This document shows positions 41,907 through 49,957 of a stretch of DNA of 64,000 nt, piece by piece. A model generated the notes under the pieces. The model was not told where the DNA came from and made no database searches. It was given only the letters and a program-made list of their open reading frames with translations. The stretch's first letter is position 1. Each line of letters opens with the position of its first letter. Source of the stretch: Kordia sp. TARA_039_SRF (GTDB lineage: Bacteria > Bacteroidota > Bacteroidia > Flavobacteriales > Flavobacteriaceae). The stretch is from the NCBI GenBank assembly GCA_006383075.2, contig SMNH02000002.1:197127-261126 (forward strand), written 5' to 3'. Made by a program: the position numbers and the translations under genes.

Positions 41907-42095
41907 ATGAAAAAAAGACATCTTAAAACTTTACAACTCAATAAAGAGCGTATTTCAAACTTAAAGCTTACCACATTAAAAGGCGGAAGAAATACTGCGG
42001 ATATTGAAATTTGTGGAACTGATATAAATTCATGTTATTGGTTGGTTTGTCCTTTTTCGCAAGGAGCTACAGAATGCATTCCTGATGAACAATAA
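41907..42095 (+). CDS. Class I lanthipeptide-like precursor with CYWxxC core
   Basis: The 62-residue product has the leader MKKRHLKTLQLNKERISNLK then LTTLKGG, typical of the Bacteroidota class I lanthipeptide-like precursors (L-x-L-N-K-x-x-I-S-N-L). The core holds ICGTDINSCYWLVCPFSQGA and ends CIPDEQ. CYWLVC matches the C-[YF]-W-x(2,3)-C motif also in the next two genes. No LanB/LanC or exporter is in the window. The leader start is well supported by shared leader sequence. Confidence 0.75.
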   Translation: MKKRHLKTLQLNKERISNLKLTTLKGGRNTADIEICGTDINSCYWLVCPFSQGATECIPDEQ

Positions 42096-42121
42096 TAGAA
42101 TTCAATCTTAACTTACATAGC

Positions 42122-42382
42122 ATGAAAAAAAGAAAACTTAAAAATTTACAACTCAATAAAAAATCTATTTCAAACCTAGAAATGCATACTGCAAAAGGCG
42201 GTTATGAATCTAACAATGGCTCCTGTTTTTGGCAAGATTGTCCATCTTCTGAGCCAGAACCTTATGCGAGCGACTGTTATTGTCCTTACAATGGAAACGG
42301 TGGCGGAAATACGAATAACTGTCAAACACAAGTAAATTGTGGTTCTACAGGTTCTTGTTATTGGGAAGATTGTGAAGGATAG
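42122..42382 (+). CDS. Class I lanthipeptide-like precursor with duplicated CYWxxC core
   Basis: The 86-residue product has the leader MKKRKLKNLQLNKKSISNLE and a KGG site, then two core units: GSCFWQDCPSS and GSCYWEDCEG, separated by a Cys-, Asn- and Gly-rich spacer (SDCYCPYNGNGGGN). Two S-C-[FY]-W-x-D-C repeats in one precursor are striking and suggest either two products or a bicyclic one. It lies 26 bases after the previous precursor and 32 before the next. Confidence 0.75.
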   Translation: MKKRKLKNLQLNKKSISNLEMHTAKGGYESNNGSCFWQDCPSSEPEPYASDCYCPYNGNGGGNTNNCQTQVNCGSTGSCYWEDCEG

Positions 42383-42414
42383 ACTAATAATTATAATCAT
42401 AAAAATTAAAAATC

Positions 42415-42594
42415 ATGAAAAAAAGAGAACTTAAAAACTTAAAACTCAACAAAAAATCTATTTCTAACATGGAAACCAGTTCGCCAATCGGTGGACGTGA
42501 CTCCAATAATAGACAGTGTTATTCTGAGCAAAATATTACTGCTTGTTACTGGGAACCAGGTTGCGAAAGTATTCGTCCAAGACTTTGTTCTTAA
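42415..42594 (+). CDS. Short lanthipeptide-like precursor, 59 residues
   Basis: This frame is easily missed because it has only 59 codons. The leader MKKRELKNLKLNKKSISNME is nearly identical to the two upstream genes, followed by a GG site (IGG) and the core RDSNNRQCYSEQNITACYWE then PGCESIRPRLCS. ACYWEPGC fits C-[YF]-W-x(2,3)-C with one extra residue. It is the fourth of the tandem set and is followed 26 bases later by a strong terminator, so the four probably form one message. Confidence 0.8.
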   Translation: MKKRELKNLKLNKKSISNMETSSPIGGRDSNNRQCYSEQNITACYWEPGCESIRPRLCS

Positions 42595-42620
42595 AACAAT
42601 TGTACATCAGCATTTACTAC

Positions 42621-42648
42621 AAAGCGAACCGAAGTTCGCTTTTTTTTA
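42621..42648 (+). terminator. Terminator of the precursor cluster
   Basis: AAAGCGAAC (42621-42629) pairs with GTTCGCTTT (42634-42642) around a CGAA loop, followed by a T run. The same stem recurs at 46819 and 47190 with a TTCG loop. Confidence 0.92.
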
Positions 42649-42778
42649 TAGAGATAAGTGTTTTTTATGAATTGCTCCATAATTTTATGTGTTCTCCTTA
42701 CTTTTTCAAAGGTGAAATATTGAAAAACTAAAAATTTAATCTGTATTCTGTATTGTATTAATTATAAAACCATCGCTT

Positions 42779-44836
42779 ATGCAGAAAAAAATTATTTTGT
42801 ATTTGTTTTTTGTAGTTTACATGTTAAGTAGCAGTTACATACATGCACAGAAAACATATTATGTAAAAACCGTTAACGAAGCCGCTGCTCCAGAGTTTGA
42901 AAAACAGGGAAATTACATGGAGTACATAGGAACAGACACGGATGAAGAAAATTTATTCTCAAAGTATACTATTGATGAATTTTATCAAGCCTATCCAACT
43001 TCAAATAGAGCTACATTGCGAAATGCTTTCATCATGGTAACCACTTCTACAGAAATTGTCGATGATATGTTGACTACCTTTCCAGGAATTTACACGTCTA
43101 TCACTGATATTACGAATGATTTACCAGAACTAAGTTACACACCTCATTATCCTGATGATTATATAACGAGTTCTGTTAGAATTCCCTTTGATACTACTAC
43201 TTACGATCGTAAAGATTTAGAGTATATAGATGCACCAAAAGCTTGGGGAATTACAGATACTATCAATAAAGTTATTACTATTGGAATTTCAGATGCTAAA
43301 GTAGATGATCAGATTTCGGAATTATCTGGAAAAGTTTCCTATATAAATCCTTATGCAGCATCGGAGCCTGTAAATTGTACTAATGGATACAGAACTCATG
43401 GTACTGGTGTAAGTGTAATTGCTGCTGCCAAAGGAGACAATAATGAAGGGACTACTGGTGTATGTTATGATTGTGATATTACAGCAACTTCACTAAATAA
43501 TTATGATTATTACAACTTATTATTACTGGCGCAAGATGGAGTAAAAGTTATCAACATAAGTTGGGGAAATCATAGTAATATGGCTCCCGCAGCTTATATA
43601 GCTTCTAATCCTAATCACGCAGATCAACAAGAATGTATCAATGAAATTGTGGAAGACTATGATGTCGTTGTGGTCGCTGCAGCAGGAAATGATACTTCTT
43701 TTGATAGTAATGGCGCAAATTTAGTTTATGATTACCCTGCTTCTTATGATAATGTGATATCTGTATCTGGTGTAAATCATTGGTATACTATCGATAATTA
43801 CCCAAATAATGAACCTATATTTAATGCACCTAATGGTGAAAACTATATGAGGTTTATAGAAAATTCTGTAGCTCGTTATGTGGATGTTGATTTAACCGAC
43901 CCCAACAACCCATCTAATCCAGTTGGTGTTTATTCACAATATTGGCTACCTAATAATACTTACATGCATACATTGAATGAAAAAGTTGACATAGTATCTC
44001 CTGGCTATCAAATACCTTCATATAAATATTTAGGTTACAACTGTACTATGGATACCGATACACTATATGGAGGGAAATATGTCTCAGGAACTTCACTAGC
44101 AGCACCAATCGTTACAGGAACTGTCGCTTTGATGTTTAAAGTAAACGAATGTTTACTTCCTGATGAAGTAGAAAGTATTCTAAAACTCACTACAAAAGAT
44201 ATAGAAGTACTACCTATGAATGCTTTTGCTGAAGGCTATATTGGTGCTGGAAAACTTGAAACAGGAAATGCTGTTGAGTTTGTTCACGAAATGCAGAAAA
44301 GTGACGGAAATGCCGTTATTAAAGACCATGTTTTTTATCGTTATGAGTTCGATTTAGAAAAATTTAATCACGATGTATCTATTGAAAATGTGACCTTTAA
44401 AGATGACGTAGTTGTGAATTTTGTAGCAAATAACAGTATCAGTTTAAAAGAAGGGACACATTTAGTTCCTAATGCCAACGGCTCTATTACGCTAAAAGCA
44501 GATAATACAATCAATGATGTTTGTGTACCAAGTAGTAGGCAAGCAAATGCAAGTAATATCCCTGAAATTACAAAAGAAACGATTGAAAATACTTCACTGA
44601 ATATTTTTCCAAATCCTTCATCAAATTTTATTTCTTTACAGCTTTCGAATAGTTCAGACCTTATTGTAAGTGTTGAAATATATACCATTCAAGGAAATCT
44701 ATTGTCTGTAATTAACAATGAGAAATCGAAGAAAACAATTTCAGTAGATATAAACAATTGGAGAAGTGGAATCTACATCTCTAAAGTAATTACGAAACGA
44801 AATGAAACTTTTACAGGGAAAATTGTAAAACAATAA
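42779..44836 (+). CDS. T9SS-secreted subtilisin-like serine peptidase (S8)
   Basis: The 685-residue product has a signal peptide (MQKKIILYLF to near HAQ), a propeptide-like N-terminal part, and an S8 peptidase domain with Asp172 (ITIGISDAKVDD), His207 (YRTHGTGVSV) and Ser439 (VSGTSLAAPIV); the first motif is degenerate. The C-terminus is a type A T9SS sorting domain (NIFPNPSSNFISL, then GNLLSVINNEKS). It is exported to the surface. It starts 185 bases after the precursor cluster terminator; processing of precursors outside the cell is only a possibility. Confidence 0.85.
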   Translation: MQKKIILYLFFVVYMLSSSYIHAQKTYYVKTVNEAAAPEFEKQGNYMEYIGTDTDEENLFSKYTIDEFYQAYPTSNRATLRNAFIMVTTSTEIVDDMLTTFPGIYTSITDITNDLPELSYTPHYPDDYITSSVRIPFDTTTYDRKDLEYIDAPKAWGITDTINKVITIGISDAKVDDQISELSGKVSYINPYAASEPVNCTNGYRTHGTGVSVIAAAKGDNNEGTTGVCYDCDITATSLNNYDYYNLLLLAQDGVKVINISWGNHSNMAPAAYIASNPNHADQQECINEIVEDYDVVVVAAAGNDTSFDSNGANLVYDYPASYDNVISVSGVNHWYTIDNYPNNEPIFNAPNGENYMRFIENSVARYVDVDLTDPNNPSNPVGVYSQYWLPNNTYMHTLNEKVDIVSPGYQIPSYKYLGYNCTMDTDTLYGGKYVSGTSLAAPIVTGTVALMFKVNECLLPDEVESILKLTTKDIEVLPMNAFAEGYIGAGKLETGNAVEFVHEMQKSDGNAVIKDHVFYRYEFDLEKFNHDVSIENVTFKDDVVVNFVANNSISLKEGTHLVPNANGSITLKADNTINDVCVPSSRQANASNIPEITKETIENTSLNIFPNPSSNFISLQLSNSSDLIVSVEIYTIQGNLLSVINNEKSKKTISVDINNWRSGIYISKVITKRNETFTGKIVKQ

Positions 44837-44896
44837 TTAAATTAATGATTTAATTTGCATAACGATACTGTCGCTATAATTCTTTAAAAATTAAAC

Positions 44897-45877
44897 ATGA
44901 TAAGATTCAAAAAAGTTGCAAAACTAATTGTTATTAATCTATTGGTTTTTATTTTAATCCTTTTGGTTTTGGAGGGACTTACAAGATTGTTTAGCAATAC
45001 GATTCGTACTCAAGGTACTGACGATGTATTACTACAAAAATCTATCTATCATACATCATTAGGCTTAAAAAAATCGTATACAGGATATGCATTTGATAGA
45101 GAAGTTAACACTGACGTATACCATTTTAGAAAAAATGGTACCACTTTTAATGATTCTTTACAAACAACTCTCTTACTTGGTGACTCTGTCACTATGGGCG
45201 TAGGAGTAAATGATTTGGAAACTTTCAGTGCACTAATCCAAGAAAAAACTCCAAATATAAATATCGCAAATCCTTCCGTAATTGGTTTTGATACTTACGA
45301 CTACGTAAATGTATATGAATCGTTAGCACAGAATGATAAACTCAATATTAAAAAAGTAATCGTTTTTTTCTGCTTAAATGATATCTATGTGAGAGAGAAT
45401 AATGATACCGCACCTATGTTGAGCGGGAAACCTTTCATTGGAAAAATATTTGATTTTTTAAAGACAAATAGTTATTTCTATATATGGTTAAAAGGAACTT
45501 TTTTTGACAGATCTAAAGTCTTTTTTGAAAATGACTATTCGCTTTATAAAGATAAAAATGTTGAAAAAGTAGCTAAAAATCTTAAAAAAATAGCTGAAAG
45601 TTGTAATGCAAACCAAATCGAATTTAATGTGGTTTTACTACCGTATGAATATCAATTAAGAAATCATGAAAATGATACAATTTATCACCCACAAAAAGCC
45701 CTTTCCGAAAAGTTAATACAATTAGGAATCAATGTATTCGATTGTAAAAACTATGTAAAAAATAACATAAATAATAATGTCCAAGAAGCTTTTCTATTTG
45801 CTGACGGAATTCATTTTTCCGAAAAAGGACACCAAATAATAGCGGATTACACGCTACATAAAATTATCAAACCTTAA
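44897..45877 (+). CDS. Membrane-anchored SGNH/GDSL hydrolase
   Basis: The 326-residue product has one N-terminal membrane helix (LIVINLLVFILILLVLEGL) and an SGNH hydrolase domain: LLLGDSVTMGVG with the nucleophilic Ser, FFCLNDIY with the Asn block, and DGIHFSEKGHQI with the catalytic Asp/His. Members are lipases, esterases or O-acetyl transferases/esterases of polysaccharides. It lies 60 bases after the S8 gene and 11 before the coiled-coil protein. Confidence 0.82.
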   Translation: MIRFKKVAKLIVINLLVFILILLVLEGLTRLFSNTIRTQGTDDVLLQKSIYHTSLGLKKSYTGYAFDREVNTDVYHFRKNGTTFNDSLQTTLLLGDSVTMGVGVNDLETFSALIQEKTPNINIANPSVIGFDTYDYVNVYESLAQNDKLNIKKVIVFFCLNDIYVRENNDTAPMLSGKPFIGKIFDFLKTNSYFYIWLKGTFFDRSKVFFENDYSLYKDKNVEKVAKNLKKIAESCNANQIEFNVVLLPYEYQLRNHENDTIYHPQKALSEKLIQLGINVFDCKNYVKNNINNNVQEAFLFADGIHFSEKGHQIIADYTLHKIIKP

Positions 45878-45888
45878 TAAAACAAAAC

Positions 45889-46794
45889 ATGAAAAAAAAT
45901 ATAACCACCATATTACTATTTTCATTCTATAGTATATTATCACAAACCAACACATTTCCTAGTACAGGAAATGCAGGCGTAGGAACAACTACTCCAACTG
46001 AAGAACTAGAAGTAGTAGGAACAATTCAGTCTGAAAAAGCTGTTTTTACAAATAATACAAATCCCGGATTTACGCTACAACTAGGAAGTGAATTTCAACC
46101 AGGAAGAAGAAACTTTGACTTCTATGTTAATAACACTCCTCCAACCAATGCAAGTGCGCAATTACAATTTCTCATGACAGATGAAAATGCTGAATGGAGA
46201 TATGGATTATCTTTTAGTGAAACATATTCTAATATGGCATTTAACGACCATAACGGTTCTGAAATATTTAAAGTTAATCAAGGGGATTTAGGTTTGAATA
46301 AAGTATATGTTCACATGCCTAAAGCTGATTCTCGAATTGTAATCGGAGGATATGGAACTTATGAACAAACACATAAATTTGTAGTAAAAGATGGTAGTGC
46401 GTTGATAGAAGGTAATATTTTTACAGATAGCAATATCGGGATTGGAACTACGGATGTTGGCGGAACTGAAAATTGGAAACTTGCCGTAAACGGAAAAGTT
46501 CGCGCCAAAGAAGTAAAAGTTGAAACGGGTTGGTCTGACTTTGTGTTTGAAAGTGATTACGCCCTTCCTTCATTAGAGGAAGTGGAGCAACACATCAATG
46601 AAAAAGGTCACTTAAAAGACATTCCGTCTGCCAAAGAAGTCGCAGAAAATGGGATTCTTCTAGGGGAAATGGATTCTAAATTACTCCAAAAAATTGAAGA
46701 ACTAACCTTGTATATGATTGAAATGAACAAAGAAATCAAAACACTAAAAGAAGAAAATAAAATTCTCAAACAAAAACTAGACGCTAAAAACTAA
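45889..46794 (+). CDS. Secreted protein with C-terminal coiled coil (tail-fibre-like)
   Basis: The 301-residue product has a short signal-like start (MKKNITTILLFSFYSILSQ), a region GNAGVGTTTPTEELEVVGTI typical of flavobacterial surface proteins sharing a head with phage-tail-fibre-like proteins, and a C-terminal segment (NWKLAVNGKVRAKEVKVETG, then LEEVEQHINEKGHLKDIPS) followed by a coiled coil (LQKIEELTLYMIEMNKEIKT). No T9SS domain is visible. It may oligomerise at the surface. A terminator follows 24 bases after the stop. Confidence 0.72.
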   Translation: MKKNITTILLFSFYSILSQTNTFPSTGNAGVGTTTPTEELEVVGTIQSEKAVFTNNTNPGFTLQLGSEFQPGRRNFDFYVNNTPPTNASAQLQFLMTDENAEWRYGLSFSETYSNMAFNDHNGSEIFKVNQGDLGLNKVYVHMPKADSRIVIGGYGTYEQTHKFVVKDGSALIEGNIFTDSNIGIGTTDVGGTENWKLAVNGKVRAKEVKVETGWSDFVFESDYALPSLEEVEQHINEKGHLKDIPSAKEVAENGILLGEMDSKLLQKIEELTLYMIEMNKEIKTLKEENKILKQKLDAKN

Positions 46795-46818
46795 AAATAT
46801 AATACTAACCATTTTCAG

Positions 46819-46843
46819 AGCGAACTTCGGTTCGCTTTTTTTA
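46819..46843 (+). terminator. Terminator with UUCG loop
   Basis: AGCGAAC and GTTCGCT (46819-46825 and 46830-46836) form a 7-base stem around TTCG, followed by a T run. It is the same hairpin as at 47190. Confidence 0.92.
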
Positions 46844-46949
46844 TCCCCAAAAATCAAGTGTTTTTCCAAAAAGAAACCCGTGTTTATCCCCTCATATTTT
46901 TTTGTAACGATTCCGTTCTTTGAACTTGAAACATAAAAATAGAGTTACA

Positions 46950-47168
46950 ATGAAAAAAAGAACGATTAAAAACCTTTCATTAGGTAAGAACACCATTTCT
47001 ACATTGGAAAACAACTTAGTTGGTGGCGCGCCAACAACAAACCAATCACAGTATTGTCCGCAAGATCCACTTCCATGGTCTTTTGCATGTCCGCATTCAC
47101 TGGATGAAATAGTGTGTTCAACACGATCAGCTAATTCTCAATGCTATTCTAGATGTCAAGGGTGTTAG
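46950..47168 (+). CDS. GG-leader peptide precursor, Cys-rich core
   Basis: The 72-residue product has the leader MKKRTIKNLSLGKNTISTLE and the cleavage site LVGG, resembling the lanthipeptide-like leaders at 41907-42594. The core APTTNQSQYCPQDPLPWSFA is followed by CPHSLDEIVC and QCYSRCQGC; there are six Cys and no CYWxxC motif. ATG 46950 is preferred over 46920 because the leader begins there. It has its own promoter region and a terminator 22 bases after the stop. Confidence 0.75.
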   Translation: MKKRTIKNLSLGKNTISTLENNLVGGAPTTNQSQYCPQDPLPWSFACPHSLDEIVCSTRSANSQCYSRCQGC

Positions 47169-47189
47169 TAATTACAAATTAATCAACTT

Positions 47190-47212
47190 AGCGAACTTCG
47201 GTTCGCTTTTTT
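47190..47212 (+). terminator. Terminator with UUCG loop
   Basis: AGCGAAC and GTTCGCT (47190-47196 and 47201-47207) form a stem around TTCG, followed by seven T residues. It is identical in stem to the terminator at 46819. Confidence 0.92.
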
Positions 47213-47269
47213 TGTGCTTTTATGAAAGTTAAAGAACGTTAAAAATAGATACGAATTGATGAACTTTTC

Positions 47270-47277
47270 TATTTTTG
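47270..47277 (+). promoter_or_regulatory. Possible -7 promoter box for the PIG-L gene
   Basis: TATTTTTG fits the Bacteroidota -7 consensus TAnnTTTG and lies 28 bases before ATG 47305, a plausible position for a short leader. No TTG at the proper -33 distance was found, so this is weakly supported. Confidence 0.3.
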
Positions 47278-47304
47278 AGAGTTATCCTAACCAAATCATT
47301 TGTA

Positions 47305-49836
47305 ATGAGAAAATTAGTACTGTTTATTCTAGTAAATTGCCTGTTTCTATCTACGATTTCAGCACAAAAACCAGATAAACTTTCCTCCAACCAAATCTAC
47401 GAGAAACTACAAAAACTCAATTTTTTAGGTTCTGCTTTATATGTAGCCGCACATCCTGATGATGAAAATACACGACTCATCTCCTATTTGTCCAATGAAG
47501 TGAAAGCGCGAACAGCGTATTTATCGTTGACGCGTGGTGATGGTGGACAAAATTTAATCGGACCTGAAATTCGTGAACAATTAGGCGTCATTCGTACACA
47601 AGAACTTCTTGCGGCACGTCGCGTAGATGGCGGAGAACAACTATTTACACGCGCCAATGATTTTGGCTATTCCAAACATCCGGATGAAACGTTGGACATT
47701 TGGAACAAAGATGAAGTATTGAGCGATGTGGTTTGGGCAATTCGAAAGTTTAAACCCGATGTTATCATCAACCGTTTTGACCATAGAACGCCTGGAAGAA
47801 CACACGGACACCACACTACGTCTGCCATGTTGAGCATGGAAGCGTTCGATTTGGCTGGCGACAATACAAAATACACGTCACAACTAAAAACATACGATGC
47901 TTGGCAACCAAAACGCTTATTTTTTAACACTTCTTGGTGGTTTTACGGAAGCCGCGAAAAATTTGAACAAGCTGATAAAAGTAAAATGCTCAATTTTGAT
48001 ATTGGTGTGTATTATCCGTTAAAAGGTTTGTCGAATAACGAATTGGCTTCTATGGCGAGCAGTCAGCATTTATGTCAAGGATTTGGACGATTGACCACGC
48101 GCGGAACACAAGAAGAATACATCGAATTTTTAAAAGGTGACTTTCCAGAAGATAAAAGCAATATTTTTTCAGGAATTGATACGTCTTGGAATCGTGTCAA
48201 AGGCGGAAAAGCGATTGGAAATATTTTATATGCGATTGAAAACAATTTCAACTTTGTAAATCCTGCGGCACATTTACCGCAATTGATGAAAGCCTATAAA
48301 CTGATTCAACAACTAGAAGATGCGCATTGGAAAACCATCAAATTAGGAGAAATTGAAGCTATCATTCAAGCGTGTGCGGGATTATATTTAGAAGCATCTG
48401 CAGCAGCGCCAAGTGCCACGCCGAGAAGCTCTTCAAATATTGCCATAGAAGCGTTGAACCGAAGCAATGCAAACATCAAATTAATATCAACAACGTCTAC
48501 GATTGACAACAAAACAGACAAAAAAGACCTTGCATTGCAACCAAATTCTAGAGAAAACTTTACGTTAAATATCAACATTGCAACAGACGACTATTCTGCG
48601 CCATATTGGTTATTTGAAAAAGGTACATTGGGCATGTACAAAGTTCCAAACCAACAGTTGCGTGGATTGCCAGAAACACCGCGACCAGCAACAATAAAAT
48701 TCAACCTAGAAATTGAAGGAACACCAATTACAATAACAAAACCTGTAGTATATCGCTATTCAAAACCTGACAAAGGTGAGCTGTACCAACCGTTTGAAAT
48801 ATTACCAGAAGTCACCGCAGATTTTGCCGATAAAGTCATCATTTTTTCTGACGATGCTACCAAAGAAATTCCTGTGACTGTGAAGGCAGGAAAAGACAAT
48901 ATTGACGGTTATGTTTCTATCAAACATCCGTACAGCTGGAAAGTCTATCCTGAAAAGCAAAAACTTACCATTGATCAAAAAGGAGACGAAGTTACGCTAA
49001 TGTTTACGGTAGTGCCGCCGTCTACGCAAAGTGAAGGTGTGTTGACTCCAGAAGTGTTTATTGGTGATGAAAAATATACAAAAGCTTTAAGCGAAATTGA
49101 ATACGACCATATTCCAAAACAATCAGTATTGTTACCTTCGGAAACCAAAGTCGTTCGTTTGAATATTCAGAAAAGCGGGCAATATATTGGCTACATTCAA
49201 GGTGCTGGTGACGCCATTCCTGAGAGTTTGCGTCAAATTGGCTACGACGTAGAAATCATTGATCCGTCAACAATCAATGCAGAGTTGCTTCAAAAGTACG
49301 ATGCGGTAGTTGTGGGAATTCGTGCGTACAATACGGTTGACGAATTAAAATTCAAGCAAAAATACATTCTAGACTATGTAAAAAATGGTGGAAACGTAAT
49401 TGTGCAATACAACACGAATCGCCGTCTTAAAGTAAATCCGAGCGAATTAGCGCCGTACAACTTACAACTATCGCGCGACCGTGTCACAGACGAAAATGCT
49501 ACCGTAGAAATCATCGCGAAAGAACATTCCTTAGTAAACTTTCCAAACAAAATAGAAGCCAAAGATTTTGAAGGTTGGGTACAAGAACGCGGATTATATT
49601 TTCCAAACTCTTGGGGAAGCGAATTTACGCCGATTCTTTCCATGAACGATACAGGCGAAACTGCCAAAAAAGGAAGTCTACTCATCGCCAAATACGGCAA
49701 AGGAAACTATATCTACACAGGATTAAGTTTTTTCCGTGAATTGCCTGCGGGCGTTCCTGGTGCGTACAAATTATTTACCAACATGATTTCGGTAGGCAAA
49801 GCACAAATCGTAAAGCAATCATCATTAAAAAACTAA
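47305..49836 (+). CDS. PIG-L family deacetylase, multidomain secreted
   Basis: The 843-residue product has a signal peptide (MRKLVLFILVNCLFLSTISA), then a PIG-L/LmbE zinc deacetylase domain (AAHPDDENTRLISYLSNEVK with metal ligands, HTTSAM with a further His), and long beta-rich C-terminal regions that look like carbohydrate- or envelope-binding domains. A final Rossmann-like domain (VGIRAYNTVDELKFKQKYIL) is found in similar flavobacterial proteins. ATG 47305 is preferred because an upstream TTG (47275) precedes non-signal sequence. A small peptide and a symporter follow 3 and about 120 bases downstream. Confidence 0.82.
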   Translation: MRKLVLFILVNCLFLSTISAQKPDKLSSNQIYEKLQKLNFLGSALYVAAHPDDENTRLISYLSNEVKARTAYLSLTRGDGGQNLIGPEIREQLGVIRTQELLAARRVDGGEQLFTRANDFGYSKHPDETLDIWNKDEVLSDVVWAIRKFKPDVIINRFDHRTPGRTHGHHTTSAMLSMEAFDLAGDNTKYTSQLKTYDAWQPKRLFFNTSWWFYGSREKFEQADKSKMLNFDIGVYYPLKGLSNNELASMASSQHLCQGFGRLTTRGTQEEYIEFLKGDFPEDKSNIFSGIDTSWNRVKGGKAIGNILYAIENNFNFVNPAAHLPQLMKAYKLIQQLEDAHWKTIKLGEIEAIIQACAGLYLEASAAAPSATPRSSSNIAIEALNRSNANIKLISTTSTIDNKTDKKDLALQPNSRENFTLNINIATDDYSAPYWLFEKGTLGMYKVPNQQLRGLPETPRPATIKFNLEIEGTPITITKPVVYRYSKPDKGELYQPFEILPEVTADFADKVIIFSDDATKEIPVTVKAGKDNIDGYVSIKHPYSWKVYPEKQKLTIDQKGDEVTLMFTVVPPSTQSEGVLTPEVFIGDEKYTKALSEIEYDHIPKQSVLLPSETKVVRLNIQKSGQYIGYIQGAGDAIPESLRQIGYDVEIIDPSTINAELLQKYDAVVVGIRAYNTVDELKFKQKYILDYVKNGGNVIVQYNTNRRLKVNPSELAPYNLQLSRDRVTDENATVEIIAKEHSLVNFPNKIEAKDFEGWVQERGLYFPNSWGSEFTPILSMNDTGETAKKGSLLIAKYGKGNYIYTGLSFFRELPAGVPGAYKLFTNMISVGKAQIVKQSSLKN

Positions 49837-49839
49837 CGT

Positions 49840-49947
49840 ATGAGTGACGCAAAAAAATTCGTTTGGAAAAAAATGTACACGGTCATTTTAGTGGCAAATT
49901 TGGCGTACATACTTTTATTTTACTTCATCATGAACATGTTCTCTTAA
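49840..49947 (+). CDS. 35-residue single-helix membrane protein
   Basis: This short frame starts 3 bases after the PIG-L stop and ends 10 bases before the symporter start. The product MSDAKKFVWKKMYTVILVAN continues LAYILLFYFIMNMFS, giving a charged N-terminus and one hydrophobic helix. Its tight placement inside the PIG-L/symporter operon, its plausible start and its Lys/Trp-then-helix layout support a real gene, probably an accessory subunit of the symporter. It has too few residues for any confident family call. Confidence 0.6.
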   Translation: MSDAKKFVWKKMYTVILVANLAYILLFYFIMNMFS

Positions 49948-49957
49948 TTCGTATCGC

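Noticed and set aside
41700-47168. Complete lanthipeptide biosynthetic cluster
   Set aside because: No LanB, LanC, LanM, radical SAM or peptidase-ABC exporter gene is present in the window; only precursors are supported.
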